Numbered from the stretch's first letter, positions 51,059-60,179 are shown. The stretch is DNA of 64,000 nucleotides from Rhodoblastus sp963710275 (GCA_963710275.1 CAVPZS010000008.1:1302001-1366000), one strand, 5' to 3'. Notes: a model not told the origin generated them from the letters alone. Numbers and translations are program-made.

Positions 51059-53428
51059 ATGTCTCCAAGGCTTCGGCGTTTCGGTTTTCTTGTCGCCCTC
51101 CTTTCAGCAATAGCGGCTCTCGCCATCGGTTTTTTTCCGTTGCGGTTCTGGATCGAGCACGGACAGGCCGATCCCCTGCGCTACGACAGGCCGCTCGCCA
51201 ATAATGCGGGACAGGTGAGCTACCGCAAGCAGGTCGAGCCCATTCTCCAAAATCGCTGTGTCGTCTGCCACGCCTGTTATGACGCGCCTTGCCAACTGAA
51301 GTTGGGAAGCTGGGAAGGAATCGCGCGCGGACTCAATCCGGCGCTCGTGTTTGACGGCGGAAGAGTTTCCGAGGCGCCGATGACGCGCCTGTTCCTCGAC
51401 GCTCAAAAAGCGTCGGAGTGGCGCAAGAAGGGCTTTTCTCCTGTCCTGAATGAATACCGGAATTCGCCGGAGCAAAATCGCGCCTTGAGCCTGATCTACC
51501 GCGTTCTCGCGCTCAAACGGGCCAATCCTCAGCCGGCCAGCGGACCGGCGCCGGATGCGCTCGATTTCAGCCTCAATCGCAAGCAGAGCTGCCCGAAGAT
51601 CGATAGTTTCGACCTTTACCAGACGACGCACCCGCTCGCGGGGATGCCGTTCGGGCTCCCGGGCATTGACCCGGCCGATCAGGAGCTGATCATCAGGTGG
51701 ATCGAGCAGGGCGCGCCGGATGAGGGACCACCGCCTCTATCGCCGGGCGAGGAAGCGGAAATCGCTGAATGGGAGCACTTCCTCAATGGCGACTCCCTCA
51801 AGGAGCGGCTCATGAGCCGCTTTCTGTACGAGCATCTGTTCCTTGCCCATCTCTATCTGGATCGCTCCCTCAACGGGCCCGCGTTCCGCCTGCTGCGCAG
51901 CGCGACGCCGCCGGGTCAGCCCATTTCCATTCTTTCGACGCGACGTCCCTTCGATGCGCCGGGCGTTGAGCGGGCTTATTACCGGCTGCAGCGCGAACGC
52001 GAGCCGATCGTCGCCAAGACCCACATGCCCTATCTGTTCGATCGAGCGCGAATGGATCGCTACAGGAACTTGTTCCTGGCGCCCGACTATTCGGTTGACC
52101 GGGAGCCGACTTATGCGCCGCGGGAAGCCTCGAACGGTCTGGCGACCTTCCGGGCCATTCCCGAGGACTCGCGCTATCGCTTCATGCTTGATGACGCCCA
52201 ATATTTCATCATGACTTTCATCAAGGGGCCGGTGTGCAAGGGGCAGGTCGCGCTCAATGTCATCGAGGATCGTTTCTGGGTGTTTTTTCTCGATCCCCGG
52301 ATGAACGTGGAGAAAGACGCAGACGACGTGGCGCGGCGCGCCCTCGAACGCATCGACCTGCCCGCGGCGGATGGCAGCAACCGCACGCCGCTTCTGGCGA
52401 TCTGGAATGACTACGCCGCGCGGGAGCGGCAATACCAGCAGGCGCGGGCGATCAGCCTGCGCGCCTTCGCGTCATCGCGTGGCGGCCCGCGGCTCGACAT
52501 GATCTGGGATGGCAACGGCCTGAATTCAAATGCCGCGCTGACGGTGATGAGGCATTTCGACAATGCGACCGTCGTTCGCGGGATGGTCGGCGCCTCTCCG
52601 AAGACCGCATGGGTGCTCGACTACAGCCTTTTCGAGCGTATCTATTACCTGCTCGCCGCGGGCTATGACGTTTACGGCAATCTGACCCACTATCTGGACA
52701 GCAGGCTTTACATGGATTTCCTGCGCATGGAGGGCGAAGCCAATTTCATCAGCTTCCTGCCGGGCGCGGCGCGCGGCGCCACGGTTTCGCGGTGGTATCG
52801 GGACGCCGCGAGCGAGTCTCTGGAACAAATGAGGGCGTTGATGCTCGATCCATCCATCGACACCGCGATACCCTTCCACAGCAACAATCCGGCGCCGGAG
52901 CTGTTTGAGTTGCTCAAACGACGGTTGAACCCGGCGCTCGACGTACGCCTGTCGCTATTCAATTTGAAAGACGCAACCCTGCGCCAGCAACTCGAGAGCC
53001 TCGCCGGCGTGAAGGGCAAAGGCCTCGCCGTGTTTCCGGAACTCAGCTATCTCGTCGTGACCGGCCACCAGGGCGCCGCGCAATATTTTACCGTCGTGAA
53101 GGATACCGGCCACCTCAATGTCACGCACCTATTGACGGAGAAGAACGGACTTGAGCCCGACGAAAACGCGCTCACCGTGGTTCCCGGCCTGATCGGCGCT
53201 TATCCGAATGCGTTTTTTCGGCTCGAACGCGAGCAATTGCCGGCGTTCATCCAGGCGATCGCCAAGCTGGACGCCGCCGACGACTACCAGCGCCTTGTGG
53301 AGCGCTTCGCCATACGTCGAACCGATCCGGATTTCTGGAGATACAGCGATCTTCTGCAAGCTGAGGAAGCGCGCTCGGACCTGCGCGATCGCGGCTTGCT
53401 CGATTACAACAGGCTGGAGAACCGGTGA
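51059..53428 (+). CDS. cti: Fatty acid cis/trans isomerase (Cti)
   Basis: Periplasmic, c-type-haem enzyme that turns cis-unsaturated acyl chains of membrane phospholipids into trans, stiffening the membrane under solvent or heat stress. The 789-residue protein has an N-terminal membrane/signal segment (about 9-28) and the haem site CVVCH (Cys67, Cys70, His71) right after it. Cti-typical blocks follow: MPFGLPGIDPADQELIIRWI, FLYEHLFLAHLYLDR, ARMDRYRNLFLAPDYSVDRE, FRAIPEDSRYRFMLDDAQYF, IMTFIKGPVCKGQVALNVIE and RFWVFFLDPR. ATG 51059 is chosen over TTG 51047. It is divergent from groESL. Full length, no disruption. Confidence 0.92.
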   Translation: MSPRLRRFGFLVALLSAIAALAIGFFPLRFWIEHGQADPLRYDRPLANNAGQVSYRKQVEPILQNRCVVCHACYDAPCQLKLGSWEGIARGLNPALVFDGGRVSEAPMTRLFLDAQKASEWRKKGFSPVLNEYRNSPEQNRALSLIYRVLALKRANPQPASGPAPDALDFSLNRKQSCPKIDSFDLYQTTHPLAGMPFGLPGIDPADQELIIRWIEQGAPDEGPPPLSPGEEAEIAEWEHFLNGDSLKERLMSRFLYEHLFLAHLYLDRSLNGPAFRLLRSATPPGQPISILSTRRPFDAPGVERAYYRLQREREPIVAKTHMPYLFDRARMDRYRNLFLAPDYSVDREPTYAPREASNGLATFRAIPEDSRYRFMLDDAQYFIMTFIKGPVCKGQVALNVIEDRFWVFFLDPRMNVEKDADDVARRALERIDLPAADGSNRTPLLAIWNDYAARERQYQQARAISLRAFASSRGGPRLDMIWDGNGLNSNAALTVMRHFDNATVVRGMVGASPKTAWVLDYSLFERIYYLLAAGYDVYGNLTHYLDSRLYMDFLRMEGEANFISFLPGAARGATVSRWYRDAASESLEQMRALMLDPSIDTAIPFHSNNPAPELFELLKRRLNPALDVRLSLFNLKDATLRQQLESLAGVKGKGLAVFPELSYLVVTGHQGAAQYFTVVKDTGHLNVTHLLTEKNGLEPDENALTVVPGLIGAYPNAFFRLEREQLPAFIQAIAKLDAADDYQRLVERFAIRRTDPDFWRYSDLLQAEEARSDLRDRGLLDYNRLENR

Positions 53429-53479
53429 GAACGGCGGTTCGTGGACCGCCAGTCGCCGCTGCCTGCGCGACAGACAAGA

Positions 53480-54037
53480 TTATCTTTTTCCCGAATCGGA
53501 GTGCTCGGCGCGCCACTGGCGCACGGCGGCCAGGGTTTTTTCGATATGCGGCGCCGCGCCGTTATCCTTGTATGCAAGCAGTATCTTGCCGTCGGGCGCG
53601 ATGACATAGGAAATGCGGCTGGCTGTGGCCTGGCCGCCGAAGTCGAACATTTGCGCCTTGTAGGCGCGGATCACCTTGCCGTCGGGATCGGCGCCGACCG
53701 GAAACGTGTCGCGGCACTCTTTCGCCGAAAATTCGATCTGGGTATCGATCCCATCGGCGGAAACCCCGATCAGGCTGGCGCCGGCTTCGGTAAAGTTTTT
53801 CGCGTTTTCGGCGAAATCATGGGCTTCGACCGTGCAGACCGAAGTGAAGCTCTTCGGGTAAAAATACAGAACCACGGGGCCCTTTTTCAGCGCCTCCGAT
53901 AATTTAAAGCTGAAGATCTTGCCGCCGACCGCCGCTTGAATAGCGAAGTCCGGCGCGGTCTCTCCGGGCTGCATAGCCGCGCTCGCCGCTCCCGCGGCAA
54001 GCAAAACCATGAAAAACGCCAAGGTGAATATTTTCAT
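53480..54037 (-). CDS. Exported peroxiredoxin (AhpC/TSA, Prx family)
   Basis: Thiol peroxidase of 185 residues with a signal peptide (MKIFTLAFFMVLLAAGAASA), so it should act in the periplasm. The peroxidatic Cys is Cys68 in YFYPKSFTSVCTVEAHDF; the threonine of the usual TxxC motif is in place. The fold continues with FAENAKNFTEAGASLIGVSA, IEFSAKECRDTFPVGADPDG (a possible resolving Cys) and ISYVIAPDGKILLAYKD. Its substrates are peroxides; the electron donor is unknown. It is convergent with cti, 51 bases away; both would protect the envelope. Confidence 0.87.
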   Translation of the reverse strand: MKIFTLAFFMVLLAAGAASAAMQPGETAPDFAIQAAVGGKIFSFKLSEALKKGPVVLYFYPKSFTSVCTVEAHDFAENAKNFTEAGASLIGVSADGIDTQIEFSAKECRDTFPVGADPDGKVIRAYKAQMFDFGGQATASRISYVIAPDGKILLAYKDNGAAPHIEKTLAAVRQWRAEHSDSGKR

Positions 54038-54167
54038 AGTTATTCCCCCGCTCCGCGATGGCGCGGCGCCGCGCAGGGCATCATACGCGCCAAGATCCCG
54101 ATCGGTTCCTTTTGCGCGCATGCAGCGCCGCCGCAGGTGACGGGCCGGTTGAATGTCCCCAAAAAAA

Positions 54168-54557
54168 TCAGCCAAACTTTCGGGGAAAAGTTCCAATCTG
54201 GGCATCTGTGGACTGCGACGCGCGTTCCTCCGGCAAGGCGAAACGATCAGGAATTCCAACGTGAACGTCCTCACCGCCAATTTCGTCGGGGTGGGCCTCT
54301 CCAATCGCGCGTGGCGCCGCAGCGGCGATCAGACGAAAATAATGCTCGGCGTGCTGGAGATAGTTCTCCGCTGCAACGGGATTGCCGCCCGTATGGGCGT
54401 CCCTCGCCAATTGCAGATATTTTTCGGCGACGTGCCGCGCGGTCCCGCGTATTTTGACGTCAGGTCCATGAGATTCATAAGTGCGGGTCAGTGGGTTGGA
54501 TTCGCGACGGGTGCCCGTCGGCCGACTCCATGACCGGTTATTTTGGTCAGGTTTCAT
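54168..54557 (-). CDS. Short DUF4167 domain protein
   Basis: The family, almost confined to Hyphomicrobiales, begins with a basic segment and a conserved core. Both are here: MKPDQNNRSW..., NPLTRTYESHGPDVKIRGTA, RHVAEKYLQLARDAHTGGNP and VAAENYLQHAEHYFRLIAAA. The usual long, low-complexity C-terminal region is missing: this copy has 129 residues, against over 200 in the DUF4167 proteins I know (typically next to prmC). It may be a shortened paralogue or a partial duplicate. The core motif is helical and Tyr/His-rich; function unknown. Confidence 0.72.
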   Translation of the reverse strand: MKPDQNNRSWSRPTGTRRESNPLTRTYESHGPDVKIRGTARHVAEKYLQLARDAHTGGNPVAAENYLQHAEHYFRLIAAAAPRAIGEAHPDEIGGEDVHVGIPDRFALPEERASQSTDAQIGTFPRKFG

Positions 54558-54612
54558 TTATTGTCCCAAGATGATGATAGGTCATGTTCAAAGTTGCTGT
54601 CATGGAGTTGGT

Positions 54613-54957
54613 CTACTTGGAGCTGCCGTATGCGCTTTCGACCTCGGCGTGGCTTAATTGCTGAGCTGTCGTCCCCGTCTGTTTGCCGAGATGAAAATCG
54701 GCATGGGCGACGTCGGGCAGACAGGGGCTATCGGTAAAGCCGAAGACGCCAAAACGATCGACGACGATAATATGTTCGTCCCAGTCGATCCGATCGTCGA
54801 ATCCATAGTGGGTCACGTGGATCATTTCGTCGACCACGACGACGCCCTTTTTCTTGAGCGTGTCGATCACGTGCCGGACCAATTGGTCGCGGCCGTTTAT
54901 TTCCAGAACCGAAGCCATGCTTTGCTCGATCGTTGGTTTGTTTTCTCTCATTCGCAT
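54613..54957 (-). CDS. Small hypothetical protein (114 aa)
   Basis: Not recognised. GAGGTG lies 5-6 bases before ATG 54957. The 114-residue soluble protein reads MRMRENKPTIEQSMASVLEI, NGRDQLVRHVIDTLKKKGVV, then FDDRIDWDEHIIVVDRFGVF, with a patch GFTDSPCLPDVAHADFHLG. The middle is a clear alpha/beta mix with a hydrophobic strand (VVVVDEMIHVTHYG). No motif suggests an activity. It lies 55 bases upstream of the short DUF4167 gene on the same strand. Confidence 0.6.
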   Translation of the reverse strand: MRMRENKPTIEQSMASVLEINGRDQLVRHVIDTLKKKGVVVVDEMIHVTHYGFDDRIDWDEHIIVVDRFGVFGFTDSPCLPDVAHADFHLGKQTGTTAQQLSHAEVESAYGSSK

Positions 54958-55579
54958 GGCTGCACCTCGTGACTTTTTGGATAGCGACAATGGTCCGCTC
55001 AAAAGCGTGAGCCTTGGCGGCGGGCATCGCAGATCTGCCGCGCCAAAATTTTCAATGGTTCTAGTGGAAATCCCACGCCACTCTGCTTGCCCCGGCGCTC
55101 CAGAGCACGCCGCGCAAACGACGAAATCATCTTCGCGTCTGAGGGCAGCCGGAGGCTTGTTGGGACAGGCATCGCGCTCGATCGATTTGCCGCGCCTATA
55201 GCAGCTCGGCCGCTCGGCTTGGGCCGATTGGCGGTCTTCCGCCAACATCTGCCGATTTGGAGCCGCGCACGATCAAGAAAAGGCGAGCCGAATAAAACGA
55301 ACCTTAAGCTCGAAAATTATCACTTAAATACTTATACGTTTATTGCCGAATTCGCAAGAGAATATTTTTAACAGGGCCAGCGACTCAAGTTTGCGCAGAC
55401 AAATCTCCGCGCCCCTTTGCCGTTTCACTTGCGCTTCGTTGCAAGTCCCAGTGAAACGATAGTTCCTCATCACGCGCGAAGGCGACTGACAACGCCAATC
55501 TCACGGCGGGGCGCCATGAAACAAGCAGGGCCGTTGGCCCTGCTTTGCGATCATCGAGTCCCCGCCCCTGATGGCAGGT
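54958..55579. other. Intergenic region with AT-rich patch, no gene seen
   Basis: A 622-base gap. The part at 55290-55375 is markedly AT-rich (for example ATTATCACTTAAATACTTAT near 55315-55334). A 94-codon forward frame (55087-55371) crosses it but has no ribosome binding site or pattern and includes the AT-rich patch at its end; I do not call it. No RNA gene or mobile-element feature was seen. Confidence 0.4.
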
Positions 55580-55824
55580 TCAATCGTGTCTGTGGTGGCG
55601 ACGGTGATGATGGTAGCCGCCATGCGCGATGTTTGGCCCCGCCACGTAGCCGATCGCGCCTCCGGCGACCGCTCCGACGGGGCCGCCGACAACAGCGCCC
55701 GCTCCCGCGCCCATCAGCCCGTCATTCAGCCGCTCCCCGGCTGTCGCGGCGAATCAGCCAACCTGCTAGCAAGCAGCACCAGCGCAGCGGGGATGACATA
55801 AGGCCGGGTAAGCCATACGAACAT
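55580..55824 (-). CDS. Small glycine-zipper envelope protein, frameshifted
   Basis: Reverse-strand reconstruction: ATG 55824 opens MFVWLTRPYVIPAALVLLAS, a probable signal peptide or anchor. The frame changes at about 55745 and then reads ATAGERLNDGLMGAGAGAVV, GGPVGAVAGGAIGYVAGPNI and a His-rich end (YHHHRRHHRHD). The Gly-x3-Gly repetition is that of glycine-zipper proteins, which sit in or on membranes. AAGGTG lies about 10 bases before the ATG. The reconstructed length is about 81 residues. Confidence is limited by the frame change and small size. Confidence 0.5.
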
Positions 55825-55865
55825 TTGATGGACACCTTTTCAGAGGATGCGATGGCGGGCGCCCC

Positions 55866-56054
55866 TCAGCCCTGAGGCGGAATGCGGATGTCTTCGGTCG
55901 GAGGCGCAAGTTCAGGATCAGCCTTCGTGACGCCATTCCGGCCTTCGGCAAGCTGCTGGGCACTGTCGTTTTGCTGGGCCACGAGAAAGTCGTGGACGAT
56001 CTGAACGGTCGAAGGAAGCGGAACGCGCCGTCCGAAACGAGTGAGTTGAGCCAT
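55866..56054 (-). CDS. Small hypothetical protein (62 aa), doubtful
   Basis: Not recognised. From ATG 56054 the reverse frame encodes 62 residues: MAQLTRFGRRVPLPSTVQIV, then HDFLVAQQNDSAQQLAEGRN and an acidic Pro-rich end (PELAPPTEDIRIPPQG). The frame is open further upstream to 56177, but that part is less protein-like. No clear ribosome binding site. Composition is compatible with a real soluble protein; nothing else supports it. Confidence 0.35.
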   Translation of the reverse strand: MAQLTRFGRRVPLPSTVQIVHDFLVAQQNDSAQQLAEGRNGVTKADPELAPPTEDIRIPPQG

Positions 56055-56311
56055 GTGAAAATCGCGCGCAAAACTCGAAGCGAGGGCGCGGATCCGCTGA
56101 AAGCTCTTCGCGTGTTTTGACCTAATCCACGAATTTCTCGAAGCGGGCGTCAGGGCTTGACCGCATTGCCTTTGCATATATATTCTAATGTATAAATATA
56201 TCGAATGTGGCAGGAGCGGCGGCTTTCTCGACGCGCTGCTCGGCGCGGCTTCCCCGCAAAAGATCTGTGCCCGTCAGAAATAGCCGCTTTGCCAACGCAG
56301 GGATAAATCCA

Positions 56312-57310
56312 ATGCCGCATACCCCCCACCCCTTCGCCCGCTTCATCGCCATCCTCGGCCGCGGCAAGCACCTGACCCGGCCGCTCACCGTCGACGAGGC
56401 GGAAGAGGCCATGGGCATGATCTTGCGCGAAGAGGTGCTGCCGGAACAGCTTGGCGCCTTCCTGATGCTCTTGCGCGTCAAGGAGGAAAGCGGCGAGGAA
56501 ATCGCGGGATTCGTCAAGGCGATTCGCAAACATCTGCCGCCGCCGCAAGGCCTTGCCGATGTCGATTGGTCCTCCTATGCCGGCAAGAAGCGACAATTGC
56601 CGTGGTTCCTGCTCGCAGCCCTCTGCCTCGCCCAGAACGGCCACAGCGTTTTTATGCATGGCTTCGACGGGCACACGGCGGGGCGGCTCTATACCGGCGA
56701 AGTCTTGCACGCCCTGGGCCTGCCGCCAGCGGAAAATTTTGCGCAAGCCGCGGCTCAGCTCGCGCAGCACAGGTTCGCCTATCTCGACCTCGGCAAGATC
56801 AGCCCCCCGCTCGCGCGCATGATGGGTTTCAAGAAAATCCTCGGCCTGCGCTCGCCCGTCCATACGATCGCCCGCATGATCAATCCTTTCGGCGCGCCCT
56901 GCCTGTTGCAGGGCATTTTCCACCCCAATTACATGAAGACGCATCGCGACGCGGCGCTGCTGCTCGGCGAGAGAAACATGACGGTGTTCCGAGGCGAGGG
57001 CGGCGAGATCGAACGGCGCCCCGGCAAGCCCACGGAGACCGTCGGGATCATCGATGAAGTCGAGATCGAGGAACGCTGGCCGCCAATCCTGGAGGATCCT
57101 CGCCAGTTGCCTGACGAATCCATGGATCTCACTAGCCTGCTTGCCGTATGGCGCGGCGAAGCGAGGAACGCCTATGCCGAAGCCGCCGTCACGGGCACAC
57201 TGGCCATTGCCCTGCGCACCATGGGACTGGCCAGGGACATGGCCGAGGCGCAGTCAAAGGCCGAGACTGCCTGGGCCGCACGCGACCCCGCACAGCTGCT
57301 GGCCGCGTGA
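56312..57310 (+). CDS. TrpD2/YbiB-like glycosyltransferase family protein (anthranilate phosphoribosyltransferase fold)
   Basis: Protein of 332 residues with the fold of TrpD but lacking its full anthranilate-binding set; relatives such as YbiB bind nucleic acids. Conserved features are GRGKHLTRPLTVDEAEEAMG, FMHGFDGHTAGRLYTGEVLH, AYLDLGKISPPLARMMGFKK, and LRSPVHTIARMINPFGAPCL, a pattern typical of this subfamily. AGGGAT about 8 bases upstream supports ATG 56312. It runs directly into cysG (14 bases between). In several Hyphomicrobiales such a gene sits with cysG in nitrite/nitrate or sulfite assimilation operons; that is my recollection and could be checked. Confidence 0.75.
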   Translation: MPHTPHPFARFIAILGRGKHLTRPLTVDEAEEAMGMILREEVLPEQLGAFLMLLRVKEESGEEIAGFVKAIRKHLPPPQGLADVDWSSYAGKKRQLPWFLLAALCLAQNGHSVFMHGFDGHTAGRLYTGEVLHALGLPPAENFAQAAAQLAQHRFAYLDLGKISPPLARMMGFKKILGLRSPVHTIARMINPFGAPCLLQGIFHPNYMKTHRDAALLLGERNMTVFRGEGGEIERRPGKPTETVGIIDEVEIEERWPPILEDPRQLPDESMDLTSLLAVWRGEARNAYAEAAVTGTLAIALRTMGLARDMAEAQSKAETAWAARDPAQLLAA

Positions 57311-57324
57311 ACAGGAAGCATTTG

Positions 57325-58746
57325 ATGGATCGCCTGCCGCTGTTCCTCAACCTGAAAGGCCGCCGCGTCGGCGTGATCGGCGACAGCCCCATCGCCGCCC
57401 GCCGTGTCGAGACGCTGTCCCGCGCCGGCGCCGACGTCGTGCTTTTCACGACAAATCCGAGCCATGAATTCGAGGCCCTGCAAGACCAGTACCGCCTCGG
57501 CGACCTCACCGCCGATCATGCCTTCGACGGCTTTGCGCTGTGTTATTTCGCGGCGGAAGAAGGCGCGGAGCCCGACGTCGAACTGCTTGCGCGGGCGCGC
57601 GGCGCCGGCGCCTTGGTCAATGTCGCCGACCATCCCGATATCTCCGATTTCATCGTGCCCTCCGTGCTCGACCGCAGCCCGCTTATCCTCGCCATTTCGA
57701 CCGGCGGCGACGCGCCCTTGCTTGGGCGCATGCTGAAGGCCCGCCTGGAAACGCTGATCCCCAACGCCTATGGCCGCCTGGCCTCCCTCGCCGGCTCGGG
57801 ACGCGCGGCGCTGGCCGACAAACTGACCAGCCATTCCGCGCGCCTGCGCTTCTGGGAGCGCATTTACGACGGCCCCATCGCCGAGATGGTGCTGTCCGGC
57901 GACGAGACGAAAGCCAGGGCGGCGCTGGATCGCGAAATTGCCGCCTGCCAGCCGGACGGCTCGGCCAGCGACGACACCCGGCGCGGCGAGGTCTATCTGG
58001 TCGGCGCCGGCCCCGGCGACCCCGACCTCCTGACCTTCCGCGCCTTCCGCTTGATGCAGCAGGCCGACGTCGTGCTCTACGACCGACTGGTCGAGCCCTC
58101 CATCATGGATCGCGTGCGGCGCGACGCCGAGCGCATCTATGTCGGCAAGCGCCGCGCCGCCCATGCGCTGCCGCAGGAGGAAATCGGCGAACTGATGGTG
58201 AAGCTCGCCTTGCAGGGCAAGCGTGTGCTGCGCCTGAAAGGCGGCGATCCCTTCATATTCGGCCGCGGCGGAGAAGAAATCGAAAAGCTCGCGGAACATC
58301 GCATTCCCTTCCAGGTCTGCCCCGGCGTGACGGCGGCGGCGGGATGTTCGTCCTATGCGGGGATCCCCCTGACCCACAGGGATTACGCTCAGTCGTGCGT
58401 CTTCGTCACCGGACACGGCCGCGACGGGCCGATCGATCTCGACTGGTCGACGATCCTGCGCCCGCGACAGACGGTGGCCGTGTACATGGGGCTCGCCCAT
58501 CTCGACTTCCTGATGCAGCAATTCCTGAAGCACGGCGCCGATCCCGCCCTGCCCGTGGCGATCGTTGAAAATGGCACGCGCGCCAGCCAGATCACGGTCA
58601 CCGGCAACATTTCCGACATCACGCAGAAGGCTCAAGACGCCGGCCTGCGCGGACCGACCATCATCATCGTCGGCCATGTCGTGGCCTTGCGCGAGAAACT
58701 CGACTGGTATTCACCGAAATCCGAGACTGACCCTGGCGACAAGTGA
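57325..58746 (+). CDS. cysG: Siroheme synthase
   Basis: Bifunctional enzyme that makes siroheme from uroporphyrinogen III: an N-terminal precorrin-2 dehydrogenase/ferrochelatase (about 1-205; VGVIGDSPIAARRVETLSRA, NVADHPDISDFIVPSVLDRS, ISTGGDAPLLGRMLKARLE) and a C-terminal uroporphyrinogen-III methyltransferase (about 215-473; YLVGAGPGDPDLLTFRAFRL, LRLKGGDPFIFGRGGEEIE, CPGVTAAAGCSSYAGIPLTH). Siroheme serves sulfite and nitrite reductases. The usual dehydrogenase-loop GGGxVA is replaced by VIGDSPIAARR, a common variant. 473 residues is the normal length. ATG 57325 has AGGA about 8 bases upstream. Follows the TrpD2-like gene. Confidence 0.92.
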   Translation: MDRLPLFLNLKGRRVGVIGDSPIAARRVETLSRAGADVVLFTTNPSHEFEALQDQYRLGDLTADHAFDGFALCYFAAEEGAEPDVELLARARGAGALVNVADHPDISDFIVPSVLDRSPLILAISTGGDAPLLGRMLKARLETLIPNAYGRLASLAGSGRAALADKLTSHSARLRFWERIYDGPIAEMVLSGDETKARAALDREIAACQPDGSASDDTRRGEVYLVGAGPGDPDLLTFRAFRLMQQADVVLYDRLVEPSIMDRVRRDAERIYVGKRRAAHALPQEEIGELMVKLALQGKRVLRLKGGDPFIFGRGGEEIEKLAEHRIPFQVCPGVTAAAGCSSYAGIPLTHRDYAQSCVFVTGHGRDGPIDLDWSTILRPRQTVAVYMGLAHLDFLMQQFLKHGADPALPVAIVENGTRASQITVTGNISDITQKAQDAGLRGPTIIIVGHVVALREKLDWYSPKSETDPGDK

Positions 58747-58766
58747 ATGTCGTCCGTAAGCGCCAA

Positions 58767-59660
58767 CTAACGCGCCGATGACGTAAAATCTTCCGCCACA
58801 TCCACAAAAGCCCGCGCGGCCAACAATTCATAACGTTCCCTGTGCCTCAGTAGAAAAAACTGGCGCCTTGGCAGCGCCAGCGGCAAAGCGACCAAAGCGC
58901 CGGCCTTGATCGAGGCGCTGACAACGAGCCGCGACATCGCCGCGAGACCCGAGCCCGCCTCCACTGCCGCGCACACTGCCTCGTTGGAGGGAAGTTCAAG
59001 GACGATATTGCGGTCCGAAGTCACCACGCCGAACTTCCGCAGGGCCGCTTCAAAAACGGTCCTTGTGCCAGAACCTTTTTCGCGCGCGACCCACGGCGCC
59101 TGGGTCAGCCATTCCAAGTTCGATCCGGTGACCGGAGGAAGTCGACGGGGCGCTGCAACAAGGATCAATTCGTCCTCATCGATCGGCCTGATCGCCAGCG
59201 CAGGCGCGTCGACTTCGCCTTCGACAAAGCCAAGATCGATTTCGCCCTCGACCACGCGCGCCGCGACTTCTTCCGTATTGCCAATTGTCAACTTGATCGA
59301 GACGCCCGGATAAAGCTCCGCGAAACGACTCAATCGAGGTGGAAGCCAGTAATTTCCTATTGTCTGACTGGCCGCCAAGGACAAGGCTCCCGTCTTTAAA
59401 CCGGCGAGATCGGCAAGCGCTTGTTCGGCGACCAAGGACCGCGCGAGCACCGCTTTGGCCTCGACGAGAAAGGCCTTGCCGACGGACGTGAGAGCGATGC
59501 GCCGTCCCACGCGATCAAACAATTTGACGCAGTGGCGCGCCTCAAGCGCGGTGATCGCGGCGCTGACAGCCGATTGCGTCATGTTCAGCGCGGCCGCCGC
59601 ATGGGTCATATGTTCGCGTTCGGCGACAGCGACAAAAATTCGCAATTGTTCAAGCGTCAT
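58767..59660 (-). CDS. LysR-family transcriptional regulator
   Basis: Regulator of 297 residues: N-terminal helix-turn-helix (MTHAAAALNMTQSAVSAAIT, ALEARHCVKLFDRVGRRIAL) and a periplasmic-binding-protein-like effector domain (LAASQTIGNYWLPPRLSRFA, EGEIDLGFVEGEVDAPALAI). The subgroup with ELPSNEAVCAAVEAGSGLAA resembles CysB/Cbl- and CbbR-related regulators of anion or sulfur metabolism, but I cannot fix the effector. It converges on cysG with 20 bases between stops, so it does not share a promoter region with cysG. The gene to its right on the same strand is the ArsR regulator. Confidence 0.85.
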   Translation of the reverse strand: MTLEQLRIFVAVAEREHMTHAAAALNMTQSAVSAAITALEARHCVKLFDRVGRRIALTSVGKAFLVEAKAVLARSLVAEQALADLAGLKTGALSLAASQTIGNYWLPPRLSRFAELYPGVSIKLTIGNTEEVAARVVEGEIDLGFVEGEVDAPALAIRPIDEDELILVAAPRRLPPVTGSNLEWLTQAPWVAREKGSGTRTVFEAALRKFGVVTSDRNIVLELPSNEAVCAAVEAGSGLAAMSRLVVSASIKAGALVALPLALPRRQFFLLRHRERYELLAARAFVDVAEDFTSSAR

Positions 59661-59743
59661 GCGCTCTGGTCCTCAAAGACGCGGGAGTTACAAACGCGAT
59701 CGCGCCGAATATTGACGCCGAAGGCTATCTCACCGGTACACGC

Positions 59744-60101
59744 CTACTTCGCTGGGCAGAAATTCGCGTAGAGCACGGCGATCAGTTTTTCGGCGCGCTC
59801 ATCGGACAACGCGTAATGGATCGTCTGGCCGTCACGCCGGGGCCTTACCAAACCGTCCTTGCGCAACAGGGCGAGATGCTGAGAAATCAGGCTCTGCTGA
59901 GCAGCGAGTCTGCGCCGCAATTTCGCCGACCGGCGTCTCGCCTTGGGCCAGCAAGCAAAGGATGCGCAGCCGCACCGGGTTTGCCAGAGATTTAAGGAAC
60001 TCGCTTGCCACTTCAGCGGCTTCCGCCAATTTGGCCGCTTCGACCGATCCGCTGGAAGCATTTTTGGCGGCAATTCCCTTGGTCTTTGGAGCTGATGACA
60101 T
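59744..60101 (-). CDS. ArsR-family regulator with BigR/SqrR-like cysteines, frameshifted
   Basis: Winged-helix repressor of about 118 residues. From ATG 60101 a variable leader precedes FLKSLANPVRLRILCLLAQG and ETPVGEIAAQ; the frame changes at about 59905-59915 and continues AQQSLISQHLALLRKDGLV, RPRRDGQTIHYALSDERAEK and ends YANFCPAK. The two Cys, in RILCLL (helix 2) and in NFCP (last helix), fall where BigR and SqrR form a persulfide-sensing sulfide bond. Related repressors control sulfide detoxification genes. It lies downstream of the RND pump on the same strand, with an AT-rich dyad in between. Confidence 0.75.
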
Positions 60102-60151
60102 AGTCGGCGATGCTCTGCGCGCCAAACGATTTTGTCAATTTGGCAAAGCCC

Positions 60152-60179
60152 TGAATATGCGATTTTCCGCAAATATTTC
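60152..60179. promoter_or_regulatory. AT-rich imperfect inverted repeat upstream of the ArsR gene
   Basis: TGAATATGCG (60152-60161) and CGCAAATATTTC (60168-60179) form an imperfect dyad around 6 bases. It lies 51-78 bases before the arsR-type ATG on the reverse strand, a suitable place for auto-repression. The arms differ in length, so the assignment as operator is tentative. Confidence 0.4.

Noticed and set aside
55087..55371. A 94-codon forward frame in the 55 kb gap
   Set aside because: No ribosome binding site, and the composition changes abruptly from GC-rich to AT-rich within the frame.
57172..58677. A 501-codon reverse frame
   Set aside because: Antisense shadow of cysG and the end of the TrpD2-like gene; composition is non-protein-like.
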